Positions 1 to 10,002 are shown, numbered from the stretch's first letter. The stretch: DNA of 59,150 nucleotides from Heyndrickxia coagulans (GCA_902796085.1 CADBNU010000171.1:1-59150); one strand, 5' to 3'. Translations and numbers: made by a program. Notes: generated by a model not told the origin, from the letters alone.

Positions 1-4
1 AAAA

Positions 5-32
5 AAGAGTGAGTCCATTATCACTCACTCTT
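5..32 (-). terminator. topA intrinsic terminator overlapping its stop codon
   Basis: On the minus strand a 10-bp stem (AAGAGTGAGT / ACTCACTCTT) encloses an 8-nt loop and runs into a T tract at 1-6. The 5' arm includes the last topA codon and its TGA stop, so the hairpin forms partly inside the coding sequence. It ends the topA transcript at the window edge. Confidence 0.85.
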
Positions 33-2112
33 GTGGTTGTTCTTTATAATCACATTCTGTACATTGAATTTGAACACCTTTTTTAATTTTTTTCTCAACT
101 AATAAACCTTCACATTTCGGACATGGACGAGGGACTGGTTTATCCCATGAAACAAATTCACACTTCGGATAACGGCTACAACCGTAAAAAATTCTTCGTT
201 TTTTCGATTTCCTTTCAACCACTTGACCTTCATTACATTTTGGACACGTGACTCCAATTTCTTTTACAATTGCTTTCGTATTCCGACAATCAGGAAAATT
301 ACTGCATGCCATGAACTTACCATAGCGTCCCATTTTAATAACCATAGGACTGCCACATTTTTCACAATCTTCACCGGCAGGTTCATCCTCGATTTCGACT
401 TCTTCCATTTCTTTTTCTGCAATTTCTAGGCGAACTCGAAAATCTTTATAGAAATCATCTATCACTTTGACCCAATTTTCTTTTCCTTCTTCAATTTCAT
501 CTAGTTCTTTTTCCATTTTTGCTGTAAATTCCACATTAATAATTTCAGGGAAAAAGTTAGAAATTAGTTGAATTACAATTTCGCCTAATTCCGTTGGAAC
601 AAAACGACGGTTTTCCAAAGCGACATATCCGCGTTTTTGAATCGTATCTAAAGTCGGTGCATAAGTCGACGGTCTTCCAATCCCTAACTCTTCTAATGTT
701 TTAACTAAACGAGCTTCAGAATAGCGTGGTGGTGGTTGTGTAAAATGTTGTTTTGGTTCAATCTCTTTCGTTGTAACAAACTCCCCTTCTATCAAGTCAG
801 GAAGGAGTGCATCCTTTTCTTCCTTATTATCATCCGTTCCTTCAACATAAACCTTCATAAAACCTGGGAATTTGATTTTTGAACCATTAGCTCTGAATAT
901 AATCGATTCGTTAACTAAATCAACAGTCATCGTATCCATAATTGCAGGTGCCATTTGACTAGCAACAAACCGTTCCCAAATTAGCTTATATAATCGGTAT
1001 TGGTCACGAGACAAAGCATCTTTTACAGAAGAAGGTGTTCGAAAAACACTCGTTGGTCTTATTGCCTCATGGGCATCTTGAACATTCGTATTATTTTTTC
1101 GCTTAACAGTTGTTTTCTGAGTATACTGTTCACCATATTCACCAGCAATGTATTCAAGTGCCTCTTTTTGGGCTGACTCGGATATCCGTGTTGAATCTGT
1201 TCTCATGTACGTAATTAAACCTACGGTTCCTTCTTTACCTAAGTCAATTCCTTCATATAATTGTTGCGCAAGCATCATTGTTTTTCTTGCTCGAAAGTTT
1301 AATTTTCTTGCTGCCTCTTGTTGTAACGATGATGTAATAAATGGAGGAGAAGGGTTTCGCTTTCTTTCTTTTTTCTTAACGGAATGAACTTTAAACTTTT
1401 CATTTTTTATTTCAGCTAAAATATTTTTAACATCATCTTCAGATTTTAACTCTCGTTTCTTTTGTTCACCACTTTGATTTACACCATAAAATTGAGCCGT
1501 GAAGAGTTCATTTTCATATTCAAATTGGCCGCTAATTGTCCAATATTCTTCAGGGACAAAATTTTTTATTTCATTTTCACGGTCGATAATGAGTTTGACA
1601 GCAACAGATTGAACTCGCCCGGCACTAAGTCCTTTTTTCACTTTCTTCCATAATATTGGACTTATTTTGTAACCGACTAGACGATCTAATATTCGTCTTG
1701 CTTGTTGAGCATCTACTAAATCCATATTAATCGGCCGCGGATGTTTAAAGGATTCCTGAATCGCATCTTTTGTAATCTCATTAAAAACAACACGACAATC
1801 GGATGTTGAATCTAAGTTTAATGAATGTGCTAAATGCCATGCTATTGCTTCACCTTCACGATCAGGGTCGGCTGCTAAATATACTTTTTTCGCTTTTTTA
1901 GCCGCTGATTTTAATTCTTTTAAAACAGGACCTTTTCCGCGTATCGTTATATATTTGGGTTCGTAATTATTATCTATATCGACACCGGTTTGACTTTTTG
2001 GTAAATCTCGAACATGTCCCATCGATGCTTTCACTTTATACTTTTTTCCTAAATAACGTTCAATCGTTTTGGCTTTCGCTGGTGATTCCACAATTACTAA
2101 ATAATCTGACAT
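25..2112 (-). CDS. topA: DNA topoisomerase I (type IA)
   Basis: Relaxes negatively supercoiled DNA behind polymerases by single-strand passage. A Toprim domain opens the 695-aa protein, with the metal-binding DPDREGE motif at about 82-88, and the nucleophilic tyrosine is in [10 protein letters not shown] at about 302. Three C-terminal four-cysteine zinc ribbons start near 583, 623 and 664, as in Bacillus TopA. I start at the ATG at 2112, where AAGGAGG sits 7 bases upstream and the product begins [13 protein letters not shown]; a longer in-frame reading to 2157 has no ribosome-binding site. It follows dprA, as in B. subtilis, with a likely promoter of its own. Confidence 0.97.
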   Translation of the reverse strand: MSDYLVIVESPAKAKTIERYLGKKYKVKASMGHVRDLPKSQTGVDIDNNYEPKYITIRGKGPVLKELKSAAKKAKKVYLAADPDREGEAIAWHLAHSLNLDSTSDCRVVFNEITKDAIQESFKHPRPINMDLVDAQQARRILDRLVGYKISPILWKKVKKGLSAGRVQSVAVKLIIDRENEIKNFVPEEYWTISGQFEYENELFTAQFYGVNQSGEQKKRELKSEDDVKNILAEIKNEKFKVHSVKKKERKRNPSPPFITSSLQQEAARKLNFRARKTMMLAQQLYEGIDLGKEGTVGLITYMRTDSTRISESAQKEALEYIAGEYGEQYTQKTTVKRKNNTNVQDAHEAIRPTSVFRTPSSVKDALSRDQYRLYKLIWERFVASQMAPAIMDTMTVDLVNESIIFRANGSKIKFPGFMKVYVEGTDDNKEEKDALLPDLIEGEFVTTKEIEPKQHFTQPPPRYSEARLVKTLEELGIGRPSTYAPTLDTIQKRGYVALENRRFVPTELGEIVIQLISNFFPEIINVEFTAKMEKELDEIEEGKENWVKVIDDFYKDFRVRLEIAEKEMEEVEIEDEPAGEDCEKCGSPMVIKMGRYGKFMACSNFPDCRNTKAIVKEIGVTCPKCNEGQVVERKSKKRRIFYGCSRYPKCEFVSWDKPVPRPCPKCEGLLVEKKIKKGVQIQCTECDYKEQPQE

Positions 2113-2201
2113 GTTTATCCTCCTTAGAGGTCTCTCTTTCAAATTACATTTATTCAAGAAACTTCTTTATATTATACATGTAGAAAAGGAAACTATCACT
2201 A

Positions 2202-2231
2202 ATTATTAAAGAAAAAGTAATGGTTTGTCAA
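2202..2231 (-). promoter_or_regulatory. Candidate sigma-A promoter for topA
   Basis: TTGACA (2226-2231) and AATAAT (2202-2207) are separated by 18 bp, about 90 bp upstream of the topA start. A second TATAAT at 2171-2176 has only a weak -35 partner. Prediction by consensus only. Confidence 0.5.
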
Positions 2232-2322
2232 TAAGAAACCCTTTTCAACTCTAAATTTGTGTAAGTATAACATTGGTATGATAAAGATTTCATTTGCATA
2301 GTTTATTCAAAAATAATTTCTT

Positions 2323-3219
2323 TCATACCATTTGTGTAGTATTTTTTGGTAATTCTGATAATATGTCAGATACAGATTGAATTAATTTTGCACCTTGTTG
2401 AATAAGATTATTCGTTCCTTTCGAAGGTTCAGAGAAGATGGATCCGGGAACAGCAAAAACTTCTCTTCCTTCATTTAATGCCAGATCTGCTGTTATTAAG
2501 GAGCCACTTTTTTCTCTTGCTTCAATGACAAGTGTGCCAATTGATACACCGCTAATGATTCGATTTCGTTCTGGAAAATATCTCTTTTGTGGTTTTGTAT
2601 TCGGAGGATATTCTGATAGAAGTAAATGTGAATCCGCCATCTTTTTTGCTATATTTTTATGTTCACGGGGATAAATTTGTGAGAAGCCACTACCTAAAAT
2701 GGCAATTGTTTGACCGTTTTGCTCCATGCAAGTTTTATGTGCAATATAATCAATGCCCCTAGCTAAACCGCTAACAATACTATAATTTGCTTCAACTAAT
2801 TCACTCACAAATTTTTTTGTCGCTTGTATACCATATGTGCTTGGATTTCGTGTACCAACAACAGCTAGACTCTGATTTTGTAACAATTGGATGTTTCCTT
2901 TACAGTAAAGGACAAGTGGAGGGTTATATATATGTTTTAATAATTTCGGGTACTCATGATCAAAGATTGTAATAATTTGGATGTTCATTTGTTGATAATT
3001 TTTATAAACTTCATACGGTTCTCTATGATGAAGATCAAAATACATTACATCAATAAAATTGCTGGATATTTGAAAATAATATTGTAACTCTTGTTTAGTC
3101 ATGAAGTAAATCTCATTTAATGACGGATCAAATTTTACCATTTTACTAAGCGTCTTTAAACCAATCCCACGACACTCATACAAATGAACCAATCTATTTT
3201 TAAATTGCTCATTTTTCAT
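2323..3219 (-). CDS. dprA: DNA-processing protein DprA
   Basis: Binds incoming single-stranded DNA during natural transformation and loads RecA. The 298-aa protein has the DprA Rossmann core: VVGTRNPSTYG at about 120-130, SGLARGID at 150-157, ERNRIISG at 217-224, EAREKSGSLITA at 233-244 and FAVPG at 255-259. It ends soon after the core, so the C-terminal winged-helix domain of longer DprA proteins seems to be missing, as in B. subtilis. It lies between sucD and topA as in B. subtilis. Only about 38 bp separate the sucD terminator from the start codon, so its own promoter must overlap that hairpin or expression depends on read-through. The presence of dprA alone does not show the strain is competent. 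Confidence 0.95.
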   Translation of the reverse strand: MKNEQFKNRLVHLYECRGIGLKTLSKMVKFDPSLNEIYFMTKQELQYYFQISSNFIDVMYFDLHHREPYEVYKNYQQMNIQIITIFDHEYPKLLKHIYNPPLVLYCKGNIQLLQNQSLAVVGTRNPSTYGIQATKKFVSELVEANYSIVSGLARGIDYIAHKTCMEQNGQTIAILGSGFSQIYPREHKNIAKKMADSHLLLSEYPPNTKPQKRYFPERNRIISGVSIGTLVIEAREKSGSLITADLALNEGREVFAVPGSIFSEPSKGTNNLIQQGAKLIQSVSDILSELPKNTTQMV

Positions 3220-3257
3220 TACCTTGATACGACTCCTTTCATGATTATGAAAAAGAA

Positions 3258-3281
3258 GGGGCTGTCATTGAAGGCAGCCCC
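3258..3281 (-). terminator. sucCD terminator
   Basis: A GC-rich stem, GGGGCTG / CAGCCCC, is followed on the minus strand by TTCTTTTTC. It lies 20 bp after the sucD stop codon. Confidence 0.85.
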
Positions 3282-3300
3282 ATTTTGTGTAGAATTTTAT

Positions 3301-4206
3301 TCATTCATGTGTTTTACATTTTTCATATAGTCCTTTTTCTTTCAACACGTTAATTAATGTTTCGCCGATTACAGCCGGTGTGTCAGCGACTTCTATACCA
3401 CACTCATTCATGACACGAATTTTTTCATCAGCTGTTCCTTTACCACCGGCAATTATCGCTCCAGCGTGTCCCATACGTTTTCCTGGAGGTGCTGTACGTC
3501 CTCCAATAAATCCGACAACCGGTTTAGTCATATTTTCTTTAATCCATCTTGCTGCCTCTTCTTCAGCAGTTCCACCAATTTCACCAATCATGATAACAGC
3601 ATAAGTTTCTGGATCTTCATTAAACTCTTTTAACACATCGATAAAGTTTGTACCGTTGACTGGGTCACCCCCAATACCAACAGCCGTTGATTGACCGATT
3701 CCCGCTTGAGTTAATTGATGGACAGCTTCATATGTTAATGTTCCTGAACGGGATACGACACCAATATGACCTTTTTTATGTATATATCCAGGCATAATGC
3801 CGATTTTACATTCATCAGCTGTAATCACTCCTGGACAGTTTGGTCCAATTAAACGTGTCTTTTTCCCTTCCATATATCTTTTTACTTTGACCATATCGAG
3901 AACAGGAATATGCTCAGTGATACAAATAACTAAATCTAATTCTGCATCAACCGCTTCCATAATAGCATCTGCAGCAAATGGAGCTGGTACATATATAACA
4001 GATACTGTAGCACCAGTTGCTTCTTTCGCCTCTTGTACGGTATTGAATACCGGAACACCTTCTACTTCTGTTCCACCTTTGCCTGGGGATGTTCCACCAA
4101 CAATTTTTGTACCATATTCAATCATTTGCTTTGTATGAAAAAGGGCTGTTTTACCTGTTATTCCTTGCACAATAACCTTTGTATCTTTGTTTACATAAAC
4201 TCCCAT
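3301..4206 (-). CDS. sucD: Succinyl-CoA synthetase, alpha subunit
   Basis: With SucC, converts succinyl-CoA to succinate with substrate-level formation of nucleoside triphosphate in the TCA cycle. The 301-aa protein has an N-terminal CoA-binding Rossmann domain ([13 protein letters not shown] near 13-25, GGTSPGKGG near 37-45) and the phosphohistidine loop RMGHAGAI, with the active-site His near 247. Length is normal for the family. It is the second gene of a two-gene operon, 58 bp after sucC, and is closed by a strong terminator. Confidence 0.97.
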   Translation of the reverse strand: MGVYVNKDTKVIVQGITGKTALFHTKQMIEYGTKIVGGTSPGKGGTEVEGVPVFNTVQEAKEATGATVSVIYVPAPFAADAIMEAVDAELDLVICITEHIPVLDMVKVKRYMEGKKTRLIGPNCPGVITADECKIGIMPGYIHKKGHIGVVSRSGTLTYEAVHQLTQAGIGQSTAVGIGGDPVNGTNFIDVLKEFNEDPETYAVIMIGEIGGTAEEEAARWIKENMTKPVVGFIGGRTAPPGKRMGHAGAIIAGGKGTADEKIRVMNECGIEVADTPAVIGETLINVLKEKGLYEKCKTHE

Positions 4207-4264
4207 GTTTACCCCTCACCTTCATTCTCATCTAAATACATTGTAATTCTATTAACAAAGGAAA

Positions 4265-5425
4265 TTATTTTACTAGTTCAACAATTTTTTGTGCACCATC
4301 TGCCATTGATTCAGCTGATACAACATTAATACCAGACTCTTCTAAGATACGTTTACCTAACTCAACATTTGTACCCTCAAGTCTTACTACTAAAGGTACA
4401 GATAAACCTACTTGTTTCGCTGCTTCAACAACACCTGTAGCAATCACGTCACATTTCATAATGCCACCAAAAATATTGACAAAAATTCCTTTTACATTTT
4501 CATCAGATAAAATAATTTTAAACGCTTCCGTCACTTTTTCTGTAGTCGCACCGCCACCAACATCTAGGAAGTTAGCTGGTTCTCCTCCGTAATATTTAAT
4601 TATGTCCATTGTTGACATTGCAAGGCCAGCACCATTTACCATACATCCGATATTTCCATCTAAGGAAACATAACTTAAATCATATTTCGATGCTTCGATC
4701 TCTTTTGGATCCTCTTCATCAAAATCACGTAATTCAACGATATCAGGATGACGATACAGTGCATTACTATCAAAGTTCAGTTTCGCATCCAACGCCATTA
4801 CATTGCCATCTCCAGTTACAACGAGCGGATTGATTTCAGCGATAGAACAGTCTTTTTCAACGAATACTTCATATAAACCAATCATAAATTTTACTGCTTT
4901 ATTAACTAATTCATTTGGAATACCGAGTTTAAATGCAATTCTTCTAGCTTGGAAAGGTGTTAGTCCTACTAGAGGATCAATCTCTTCTTTAAATATTTTT
5001 TCAGGAGTTTTCTCCGCCACTTCCTCAATTTCGGTTCCACCTTCACTTGAAGCCATCAATACAACTCTTGAAATAGCACGGTCAAGTACTAAACCAACAT
5101 AATATTCTTGTTTAATATCGCATCCTTCTTCAATAAGTAAACGCTTAACTTCTTTCCCCTCAGGACCTGTTTGATGCGTTACCAAGGTTTTACCTAATAA
5201 TTCTTCCGCATATGTACGAACTTCATCAAGACTCTTAGCTACTTTGACACCGCCAGCTTTCCCTCTTCCACCGGCATGGATTTGTGCTTTAACCACAACA
5301 ACATCCGTACCTAGTTCTTTAGCTGCTTCAACAGCTTCATCTACAGTAAATGCAACTTTTCCATTAGGAACAGAAACACCTTTTTTTCTGAGGATTTCTT
5401 TTCCTTGATATTCATGAATATTCAT
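4265..5425 (-). CDS. sucC: Succinyl-CoA synthetase, beta subunit
   Basis: Nucleotide-binding subunit of succinyl-CoA synthetase. The 386-aa protein starts [12 protein letters not shown], the usual start of the family. It has an N-terminal ATP-grasp domain with the glycine-rich loop [11 protein letters not shown] near 51-61 and AEINPL near 196-201, then a CoA-ligase domain with [10 protein letters not shown] in the C-terminal third. The ATG is preceded by GGAGG. It is the first gene of the sucCD operon and has a near-consensus promoter just upstream, so it should be transcribed apart from the ylqGH genes, which end in their own terminator. Confidence 0.97.
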   Translation of the reverse strand: MNIHEYQGKEILRKKGVSVPNGKVAFTVDEAVEAAKELGTDVVVVKAQIHAGGRGKAGGVKVAKSLDEVRTYAEELLGKTLVTHQTGPEGKEVKRLLIEEGCDIKQEYYVGLVLDRAISRVVLMASSEGGTEIEEVAEKTPEKIFKEEIDPLVGLTPFQARRIAFKLGIPNELVNKAVKFMIGLYEVFVEKDCSIAEINPLVVTGDGNVMALDAKLNFDSNALYRHPDIVELRDFDEEDPKEIEASKYDLSYVSLDGNIGCMVNGAGLAMSTMDIIKYYGGEPANFLDVGGGATTEKVTEAFKIILSDENVKGIFVNIFGGIMKCDVIATGVVEAAKQVGLSVPLVVRLEGTNVELGKRILEESGINVVSAESMADGAQKIVELVK

Positions 5426-5467
5426 TTCCCATCCTCCTAATCTCCCTAAAAAAATAATTGCGACTTC

Positions 5468-5496
5468 ATTTTATCCAATACTTAAAATCTTGTCTA
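5468..5496 (-). promoter_or_regulatory. Sigma-A promoter for sucCD
   Basis: TAGACA (5491-5496), a 17-bp spacer and TAAAAT (5468-5473), each box one base from consensus, about 43 bp upstream of the sucC start. The rest of the 239-bp gap up to ylqH is AT-rich and shows nothing else I can name. Confidence 0.7.
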
Positions 5497-5653
5497 GTTT
5501 TTTGCAATATTTTCTATTCTAGGTCATTATTTTTCTATATAATTCCAAATGTTTTTTAAACCAACGTGACTAAGCGCATAAAGCTGAATTGATTTCATTC
5601 TATTCTATTAGAAAATTATTATTCTTATAAAATTCTAAACATTACAGCCTTAA

Positions 5654-5699
5654 AAAAAAGGAACTTATCGATCCTTATTTATTTTGTAGTTCCTTTTTT
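5654..5699 (-). terminator. ylqH terminator overlapping the end of the gene
   Basis: On the minus strand AAAAAAGGAACT pairs with AGTTCCTTTTTT around a 22-nt loop and continues into a T run. The 5' arm starts inside ylqH, about 11 codons before its stop, and the stop codon (5665-5667) lies in the 3' arm and loop edge. Translating ribosomes would have to clear it before it can fold. Confidence 0.75.
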
Positions 5700-5961
5700 G
5701 TTCTTCCTTGTCCAAACGGTATATAAAAGCAAACACTTCTGCTACAACAGTATATAATTCTTCAGGAATTGTTTCATTTAAATCAAATTTACCTAATAAT
5801 TCGACTAGCGCTTTGTCTTCATAAATTGGTATATCATTTTCTTGAGCCAATTGTATTATTTCATCGGCAATTAAACCATTTCCCTTCGCTTTAATAATTG
5901 GAGCCGACCGTTCATCTGAATGGGATACCGCTACTGCTTTTTTTCTTTTTTTACTTTTCAT
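5665..5961 (-). CDS. ylqH: YlqH, FlhB C-terminal-domain-like protein
   Basis: A 98-aa protein that resembles the cytoplasmic C-terminal domain of FlhB/EscU type III export switch proteins. It keeps the pattern AVAV-x4-ER-SAP (about 10-21), the run DIPIYEDKALVELL (about 43-56) and IPEELYTVVAEVFAFIYRL near 64-82. It lacks the FlhB membrane part and the NPTH self-cleavage motif, so it is not a full export protein. FlhB-like stand-alone proteins of this kind occur at this locus in Bacillus; their role is not established. It overlaps ylqG by 4 nt (ATGA), so the two are probably translated together. Confidence 0.85.
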   Translation of the reverse strand: MKSKKRKKAVAVSHSDERSAPIIKAKGNGLIADEIIQLAQENDIPIYEDKALVELLGKFDLNETIPEELYTVVAEVFAFIYRLDKEEQKRNYKINKDR

Positions 5962-7205
5962 ATTTTCACATCCACATTCCTAAAAGAATGGTAAATAGGT
6001 AATTTTTCATGTTTATTATTTATCTTATCTTGACTTTGGAATTTTTCAAATTTGATCGTACTTAATGTATATCCATGTTTCGCTAAGTTCTTTTTCAGTT
6101 GTGCAATTAATCCCTTACTAACTTTTTCCAAATGTGGAAGATCACTTTTCATTTGTATCGTAATGACGCGATTTTGAACGTTCATATAAGCATATAACTT
6201 CCCAATATTCGGTAGCATTAAATCAAACACGATTTGACAGTAATCTTTATTTAATTGTCCATTTTTATCCTTTTTTCCTCGAAATTGTATTTGTGCATCA
6301 ATGACTTGTTCTGGCAATGGTATCGGTAAGGCAACAGTACATTGTAAAAAGGAATCATTGTTTATTGTTTGTAATTGACCGCCGGAAATTTTAAAAATTA
6401 ATTGTTCTGCTAAAATTTTTAAGTTAGAAGATAATTGCTTATCTCCTTGTAAAAGGTTCATGATTTGCCATTTTAATGTTGTTGCCTTATCCTTTCCATT
6501 CATGATTTGCACACCTGCATTATAGCCAATGACGTTCAAAATAAATAGAAGGGCTTGATGGACATTATCTCCTCTCCCCCAATTTACTCCTTGTAAATCT
6601 CCATTTGATTTACCTAATAAGGATTGAATTAATGGATAAAGTTGATGTTGATCTAGATGCTCTAATTGTATGTGGAGGAGATGCAGTAACGTCGTGATAG
6701 ATGGACCATGATGAAAGGAATATAAACTTTTAAAAATATCATTTGTAAAAGGCAAATTGGCTTGATGCATGAATTTCATTATTTGTAGGACACTTTCAGG
6801 ATTTTTTGCAACCTGCAGCCATTGAAGCGCCTTATGTACAATAGAACGATTTATTGGTAGATTTGTGTTTAACCAAGTTTGAATGAAACGGTTCATTTTT
6901 TTATTGTTCGGTATTTGTAAAAATGTTAATAACGATTCTTTATTTGTTACATTTTCCAATACCTTCAATTGGATTTTCCCTACAGTCTCTTGTACTTGAA
7001 AGTAATAATTTTGTAGAACATCAATCGGAGCTTCCAATTTAGCTAAAAATTTTTGATTATTTACTTGTAAAAGGGCAATATTTTGCTGGTCAATGTAAAG
7101 GACTTTACCAGAAATAATTTGCCCCTTTTGTAAAGGAAATTGGTCAAGCTTTGAATTTTGTATATTCGTAACATGAGATAAAGAAGTTAATTGGTAATTG
7201 TGCAT
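5958..7205 (-). CDS. ylqG: YlqG, hypothetical protein
   Basis: A 415-aa protein with no motif I can tie to a function. It occupies the place of B. subtilis ylqG, between rnhB and ylqH. There is no signal peptide or membrane segment. It is rich in Gln, Asn, Leu and Ile, with a small N-terminal beta-rich part (residues 1-90), a long helical middle and a C-terminal region ending in basic segments. Its 4-nt overlap with ylqH, an FlhB-like protein, makes a role near flagellar export conceivable (by analogy with FliK-like partners of FlhB), but this is inference only and I saw no FliK signature. Confidence 0.7.
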   Translation of the reverse strand: MHNYQLTSLSHVTNIQNSKLDQFPLQKGQIISGKVLYIDQQNIALLQVNNQKFLAKLEAPIDVLQNYYFQVQETVGKIQLKVLENVTNKESLLTFLQIPNNKKMNRFIQTWLNTNLPINRSIVHKALQWLQVAKNPESVLQIMKFMHQANLPFTNDIFKSLYSFHHGPSITTLLHLLHIQLEHLDQHQLYPLIQSLLGKSNGDLQGVNWGRGDNVHQALLFILNVIGYNAGVQIMNGKDKATTLKWQIMNLLQGDKQLSSNLKILAEQLIFKISGGQLQTINNDSFLQCTVALPIPLPEQVIDAQIQFRGKKDKNGQLNKDYCQIVFDLMLPNIGKLYAYMNVQNRVITIQMKSDLPHLEKVSKGLIAQLKKNLAKHGYTLSTIKFEKFQSQDKINNKHEKLPIYHSFRNVDVKI

Positions 7206-7228
7206 TCAAACTCATCCTATTTTTTGTA

Positions 7229-8026
7229 TTATTCATCCTCTCGATATGTAAAAAGACTGTCTTCAACCATTTCCTTTATAGGAGAAAAAGTTTTGCGATG
7301 TATAGGAGTTGGTCCGAATTGATGTAAGGCTTTTAAATGTTCTTTTGTTCCATAACCCGAATTCTTATCAAAATGATATTGAGGGTATTGTTTATGATAA
7401 TTTAACATAATGCGATCTCGATAAACTTTTGCTATGACTGATGCACTGGCAATGGAAATTGATTTTGCATCACCTTTTACTAATGACCGTTGCGGAATTG
7501 GTGTAACTAATTCCATGGCATCAATTAAAAGATAATCCGGAAATGGTTTGAGTTGTTGGAGTGCATCTAACATTGCCTTTTTAGTCGCTTCATAAATATT
7601 ATAACGATCAATTTCTTCCGGACTAACTATGCCAATGCCAATAGAAATCGCGGACTGTTGAATTTGGTCATACAATGCTTCACGTTTTTTAATGGTAAGC
7701 TTTTTCGAATCATCTAATCCTGGTAGATATATATCCTCTGGTAACATAACAGCACTAGCAACAATCGGTCCTGCAAGAGGACCTCTTCCAACTTCATCAA
7801 TTCCAGCTACAAATGAAAAGCCTTGATTACGCGCTTCTTTTTCATAGATCGACATATTTTCGAAGCGAATACGGTCTTTCTTTTCCTGCTGAATTTTCTT
7901 ATTCCATTTTTTTAATAAAGCTTGTACCCCTTTTCGTTCATCTTGTGCACATTGTTTAATAAACGGATCATTTTCATCTGAAATCGTTTGTAACCGTTGT
8001 TCGATTTGTTTAATCGTATAGTTCAT
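7229..8026 (-). CDS. rnhB: Ribonuclease HII
   Basis: Removes RNA from RNA-DNA hybrids and cuts at single ribonucleotides left in DNA. The 265-aa protein has the type 2 RNase H signature GIDEVGRGPLAG near 75-86 (Asp77 and Glu78 are catalytic), DDSKKL near 105-110, LLIDAM with Asp near 169, and KGDAKSISIASASVIAK near 184-200. A roughly 70-residue N-terminal extension is also typical of Bacillus RnhB. It follows rbgA by 5 bp and shares its transcript. Confidence 0.96.
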   Translation of the reverse strand: MNYTIKQIEQRLQTISDENDPFIKQCAQDERKGVQALLKKWNKKIQQEKKDRIRFENMSIYEKEARNQGFSFVAGIDEVGRGPLAGPIVASAVMLPEDIYLPGLDDSKKLTIKKREALYDQIQQSAISIGIGIVSPEEIDRYNIYEATKKAMLDALQQLKPFPDYLLIDAMELVTPIPQRSLVKGDAKSISIASASVIAKVYRDRIMLNYHKQYPQYHFDKNSGYGTKEHLKALHQFGPTPIHRKTFSPIKEMVEDSLFTYREDE

Positions 8027-8031
8027 CCGTA

Positions 8032-8898
8032 CTACTCCTTTTCTTGTTGCTCAGGGGCTTCGAATGTAATTTGACCTAATTTCAAAGTACGAATATCTCG
8101 TATAATCACTTCTGCTGTTTTATCATAGTCAATTTCACTGCCAGCAGTTAAACAACCACGTCGTTTTCCAATCCAATTAAACTGCTCGATAATATCCGTT
8201 GGTATTTCTGTAAAACCATAACGTTCCTTTAAATTTTCTGGATAATTTTTTTCTAAAAATTGTAACGCATAAACAGCGATGTCTTGCAGGTTTAATATTG
8301 TATCTTTAATTGCACCAGTCAACGCTAAGTTCATGCCTACTTGTTCATCTTCAAATTTCGGCCAAAGAATTCCAGGTGTGTCTAATAATTCAATTTCCTT
8401 ACCAACTTTAATCCATTGCTGTTGTCGTGTTACCCCTGGTGTATTACCAGTCTTAGCGATGTTCTTTTTTGCAAGTTTATTAATTAAAGTTGACTTTCCT
8501 GAATTTGGAATTCCAACGACCATCGCACGAATCGCACGTGGTTTAATAATCCCTTTCGCACGCATTTTATCAAACTTTTCCTTTGTTAATTCCTTTGTCT
8601 TAGCTATAAGTTGTTTGAGACCATCACCAGTCTGTGAATTAATGGGAATCGCTGTAATATTTTGTTCTTGATAATATTTAACCCATTTATTCGTCATGAT
8701 GGGATCGGCCATATCCTCTTTATTTAGTAACACGATTCTTGGCTTTTGCTTAATAATCTCATCAATCATCGGATTACGAGAGGAGTAAGGAATTCTTGCA
8801 TCCGTTAATTCAAAAACTATATCAATCAAGTTTAGCTTTTCCGTCACTTCCCGTCTCGCTTTAGCCATATGTCCAGGAAACCATTGTATCTGTTGCAT
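8032..8898 (-). CDS. rbgA: Ribosome biogenesis GTPase A
   Basis: GTPase needed for late maturation of the 50S subunit. The 288-aa protein is a circularly permuted GTPase: the G4 motif NKED (about 59-62) comes before G1 GIPNSGKST (129-137) and G3 DTPG (173-176). The N-terminal WFPGHM motif with His10 matches the catalytic histidine region of RbgA (YlqF). A C-terminal helical domain follows. It lies between lepB and rnhB, downstream of rplS, as in related genomes. Confidence 0.97.
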   Translation of the reverse strand: MQQIQWFPGHMAKARREVTEKLNLIDIVFELTDARIPYSSRNPMIDEIIKQKPRIVLLNKEDMADPIMTNKWVKYYQEQNITAIPINSQTGDGLKQLIAKTKELTKEKFDKMRAKGIIKPRAIRAMVVGIPNSGKSTLINKLAKKNIAKTGNTPGVTRQQQWIKVGKEIELLDTPGILWPKFEDEQVGMNLALTGAIKDTILNLQDIAVYALQFLEKNYPENLKERYGFTEIPTDIIEQFNWIGKRRGCLTAGSEIDYDKTAEVIIRDIRTLKLGQITFEAPEQQEKE

Positions 8899-8927
8899 TG
8901 AAATCCTCCTGCGCTGTAATAATCTTG

Positions 8928-9473
8928 TTAATTTATAATTTTTATATCTTCTAATGGCCAGTAGATAATACTCGCTTTTCCTAATATGTTCTCAATTGGA
9001 ATTGGTCCAACCGTATAGTCACGACTATCTCGACTAAACCTACGATTATCGCCCATAACAAATACGTGACCTTCTGGAACTTCGTATGAAAAATCTGGTG
9101 TTAATGGTCCACCCATATAGATTTGTTGATATTCTTTCCTATACTCATCTAAATACGGTTCATCATATTTGACACCGTCGACATACAACGTATCATTTTT
9201 GTATTCAATATATTCACCTGGCAGTCCAATTACCCGTTTAATATAATCTTTCTTATCCGATACTTTAAAAACAACAATATCAAACCGGTCAATATCTCCA
9301 AGTTTATAAGAAAGTTTATTTACGATCATCCGATCTCGATCTTCTAGTGTGGGCATCATGGATTCTCCATCGACAATGATCGGTGTAAATAAAAAGAAGC
9401 GAATGACAGCCGCCAAAGCGGCAGCAATCGTTAATATTTTTATCCACTCCCATAGCTCACTTTTTTTCGTCAA
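8928..9473 (-). CDS. Type I signal peptidase
   Basis: Cleaves signal peptides from proteins exported by Sec. The 181-aa protein has one N-terminal membrane anchor (about 10-28), then the Ser/Lys dyad: Ser38 in DGESMMPTL and Lys79 in [11 protein letters not shown], and the conserved GDNR-x3-RDSR box near the C-terminus. I start at TTG (9471-9473), with GGAGG 8 bases upstream; an earlier in-frame ATG overlaps that ribosome-binding site. It resembles SipS/LepB of the Gram-positive type. B. subtilis has no signal peptidase between rplS and rbgA, though some other bacilli do, so the exact paralogue name is left open. Confidence 0.93.
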   Translation of the reverse strand: MTKKSELWEWIKILTIAAALAAVIRFFLFTPIIVDGESMMPTLEDRDRMIVNKLSYKLGDIDRFDIVVFKVSDKKDYIKRVIGLPGEYIEYKNDTLYVDGVKYDEPYLDEYRKEYQQIYMGGPLTPDFSYEVPEGHVFVMGDNRRFSRDSRDYTVGPIPIENILGKASIIYWPLEDIKIIN

Positions 9474-9553
9474 TAATATAACCTCCATTAATAAACAAGT
9501 CAAAAGTCCTAAATGTAATAAATGAATAGTATGTATCGATCAATCCTATATTT

Positions 9554-9583
9554 ATTTTACATAATCTATGTTTTCTATAGCAA
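9554..9583 (-). promoter_or_regulatory. Candidate promoter for the signal peptidase-rbgA-rnhB unit
   Basis: TTGCTA (9578-9583), an 18-bp spacer and TAAAAT (9554-9559), downstream of the rplS terminator and 80 bp before the lepB-type gene. Consensus match only. Confidence 0.45.
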
Positions 9584-9617
9584 CTTATTTATTGGTTTTT
9601 AACACAATTTTATAGAT

Positions 9618-9644
9618 AAAAAAGGAGCCTGGCGACCAAGCTCC
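9618..9644 (-). terminator. rplS terminator
   Basis: Stem GGAGCTTGG / CCAGGCTCC (one G-U pair) with a TCG loop, followed on the minus strand by six T. It lies 13 bp after the rplS stop codon. Confidence 0.9.
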
Positions 9645-9657
9645 CTTGTTTCGATAA

Positions 9658-10002
9658 TTATCTAATTTCTTTAATACGTGCAGCTTTACCACGTAAATTA
9701 CGTAAGTAATAAAGTTTAGCACGACGAACTTTACCACGACGTACAACTTCAAGTTTAGCGATTTTTGGTGAATGTACAGGGAATGTACGTTCAACGCCAA
9801 CACCGTAAGAAATTTTACGTACTGTGAAAGTTTCACTAATGCCACCGCCACGGCGTTTAATAACTACACCTTCAAAAACTTGGATACGTTCGCGAGAACC
9901 TTCAATAACTTTAACATGTACACGAACTGTATCACCAGGGCGGAATGCAGGTAAATCAGTACGAAGTTGTTCTTTTGTAATTTCATCGATAATGTTTTGC
10001 AT
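9658..10002 (-). CDS. rplS: 50S ribosomal protein L19
   Basis: Ribosomal protein at the 30S-50S interface. The 114-aa product starts [12 protein letters not shown] and has the family core: [13 protein letters not shown] near 20-32, [16 protein letters not shown] near 38-53, and the basic end [18 protein letters not shown]. The ATG at 10002 has GGAG 9 bases upstream; a longer in-frame reading to 10161 runs back through the leader and is not the protein. It has its own promoter, an untranslated leader and a terminator, so it can be made as a single-gene transcript besides read-through from trmD. Confidence 0.97.
   Translation of the reverse strand: MQNIIDEITKEQLRTDLPAFRPGDTVRVHVKVIEGSRERIQVFEGVVIKRRGGGISETFTVRKISYGVGVERTFPVHSPKIAKLEVVRRGKVRRAKLYYLRNLRGKAARIKEIR

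Noticed and set aside
9585-9851. An 88-codon minus-strand frame overlapping rplS
   Set aside because: It is a shifted frame of rplS that runs through the rplS terminator; no ribosome-binding site.
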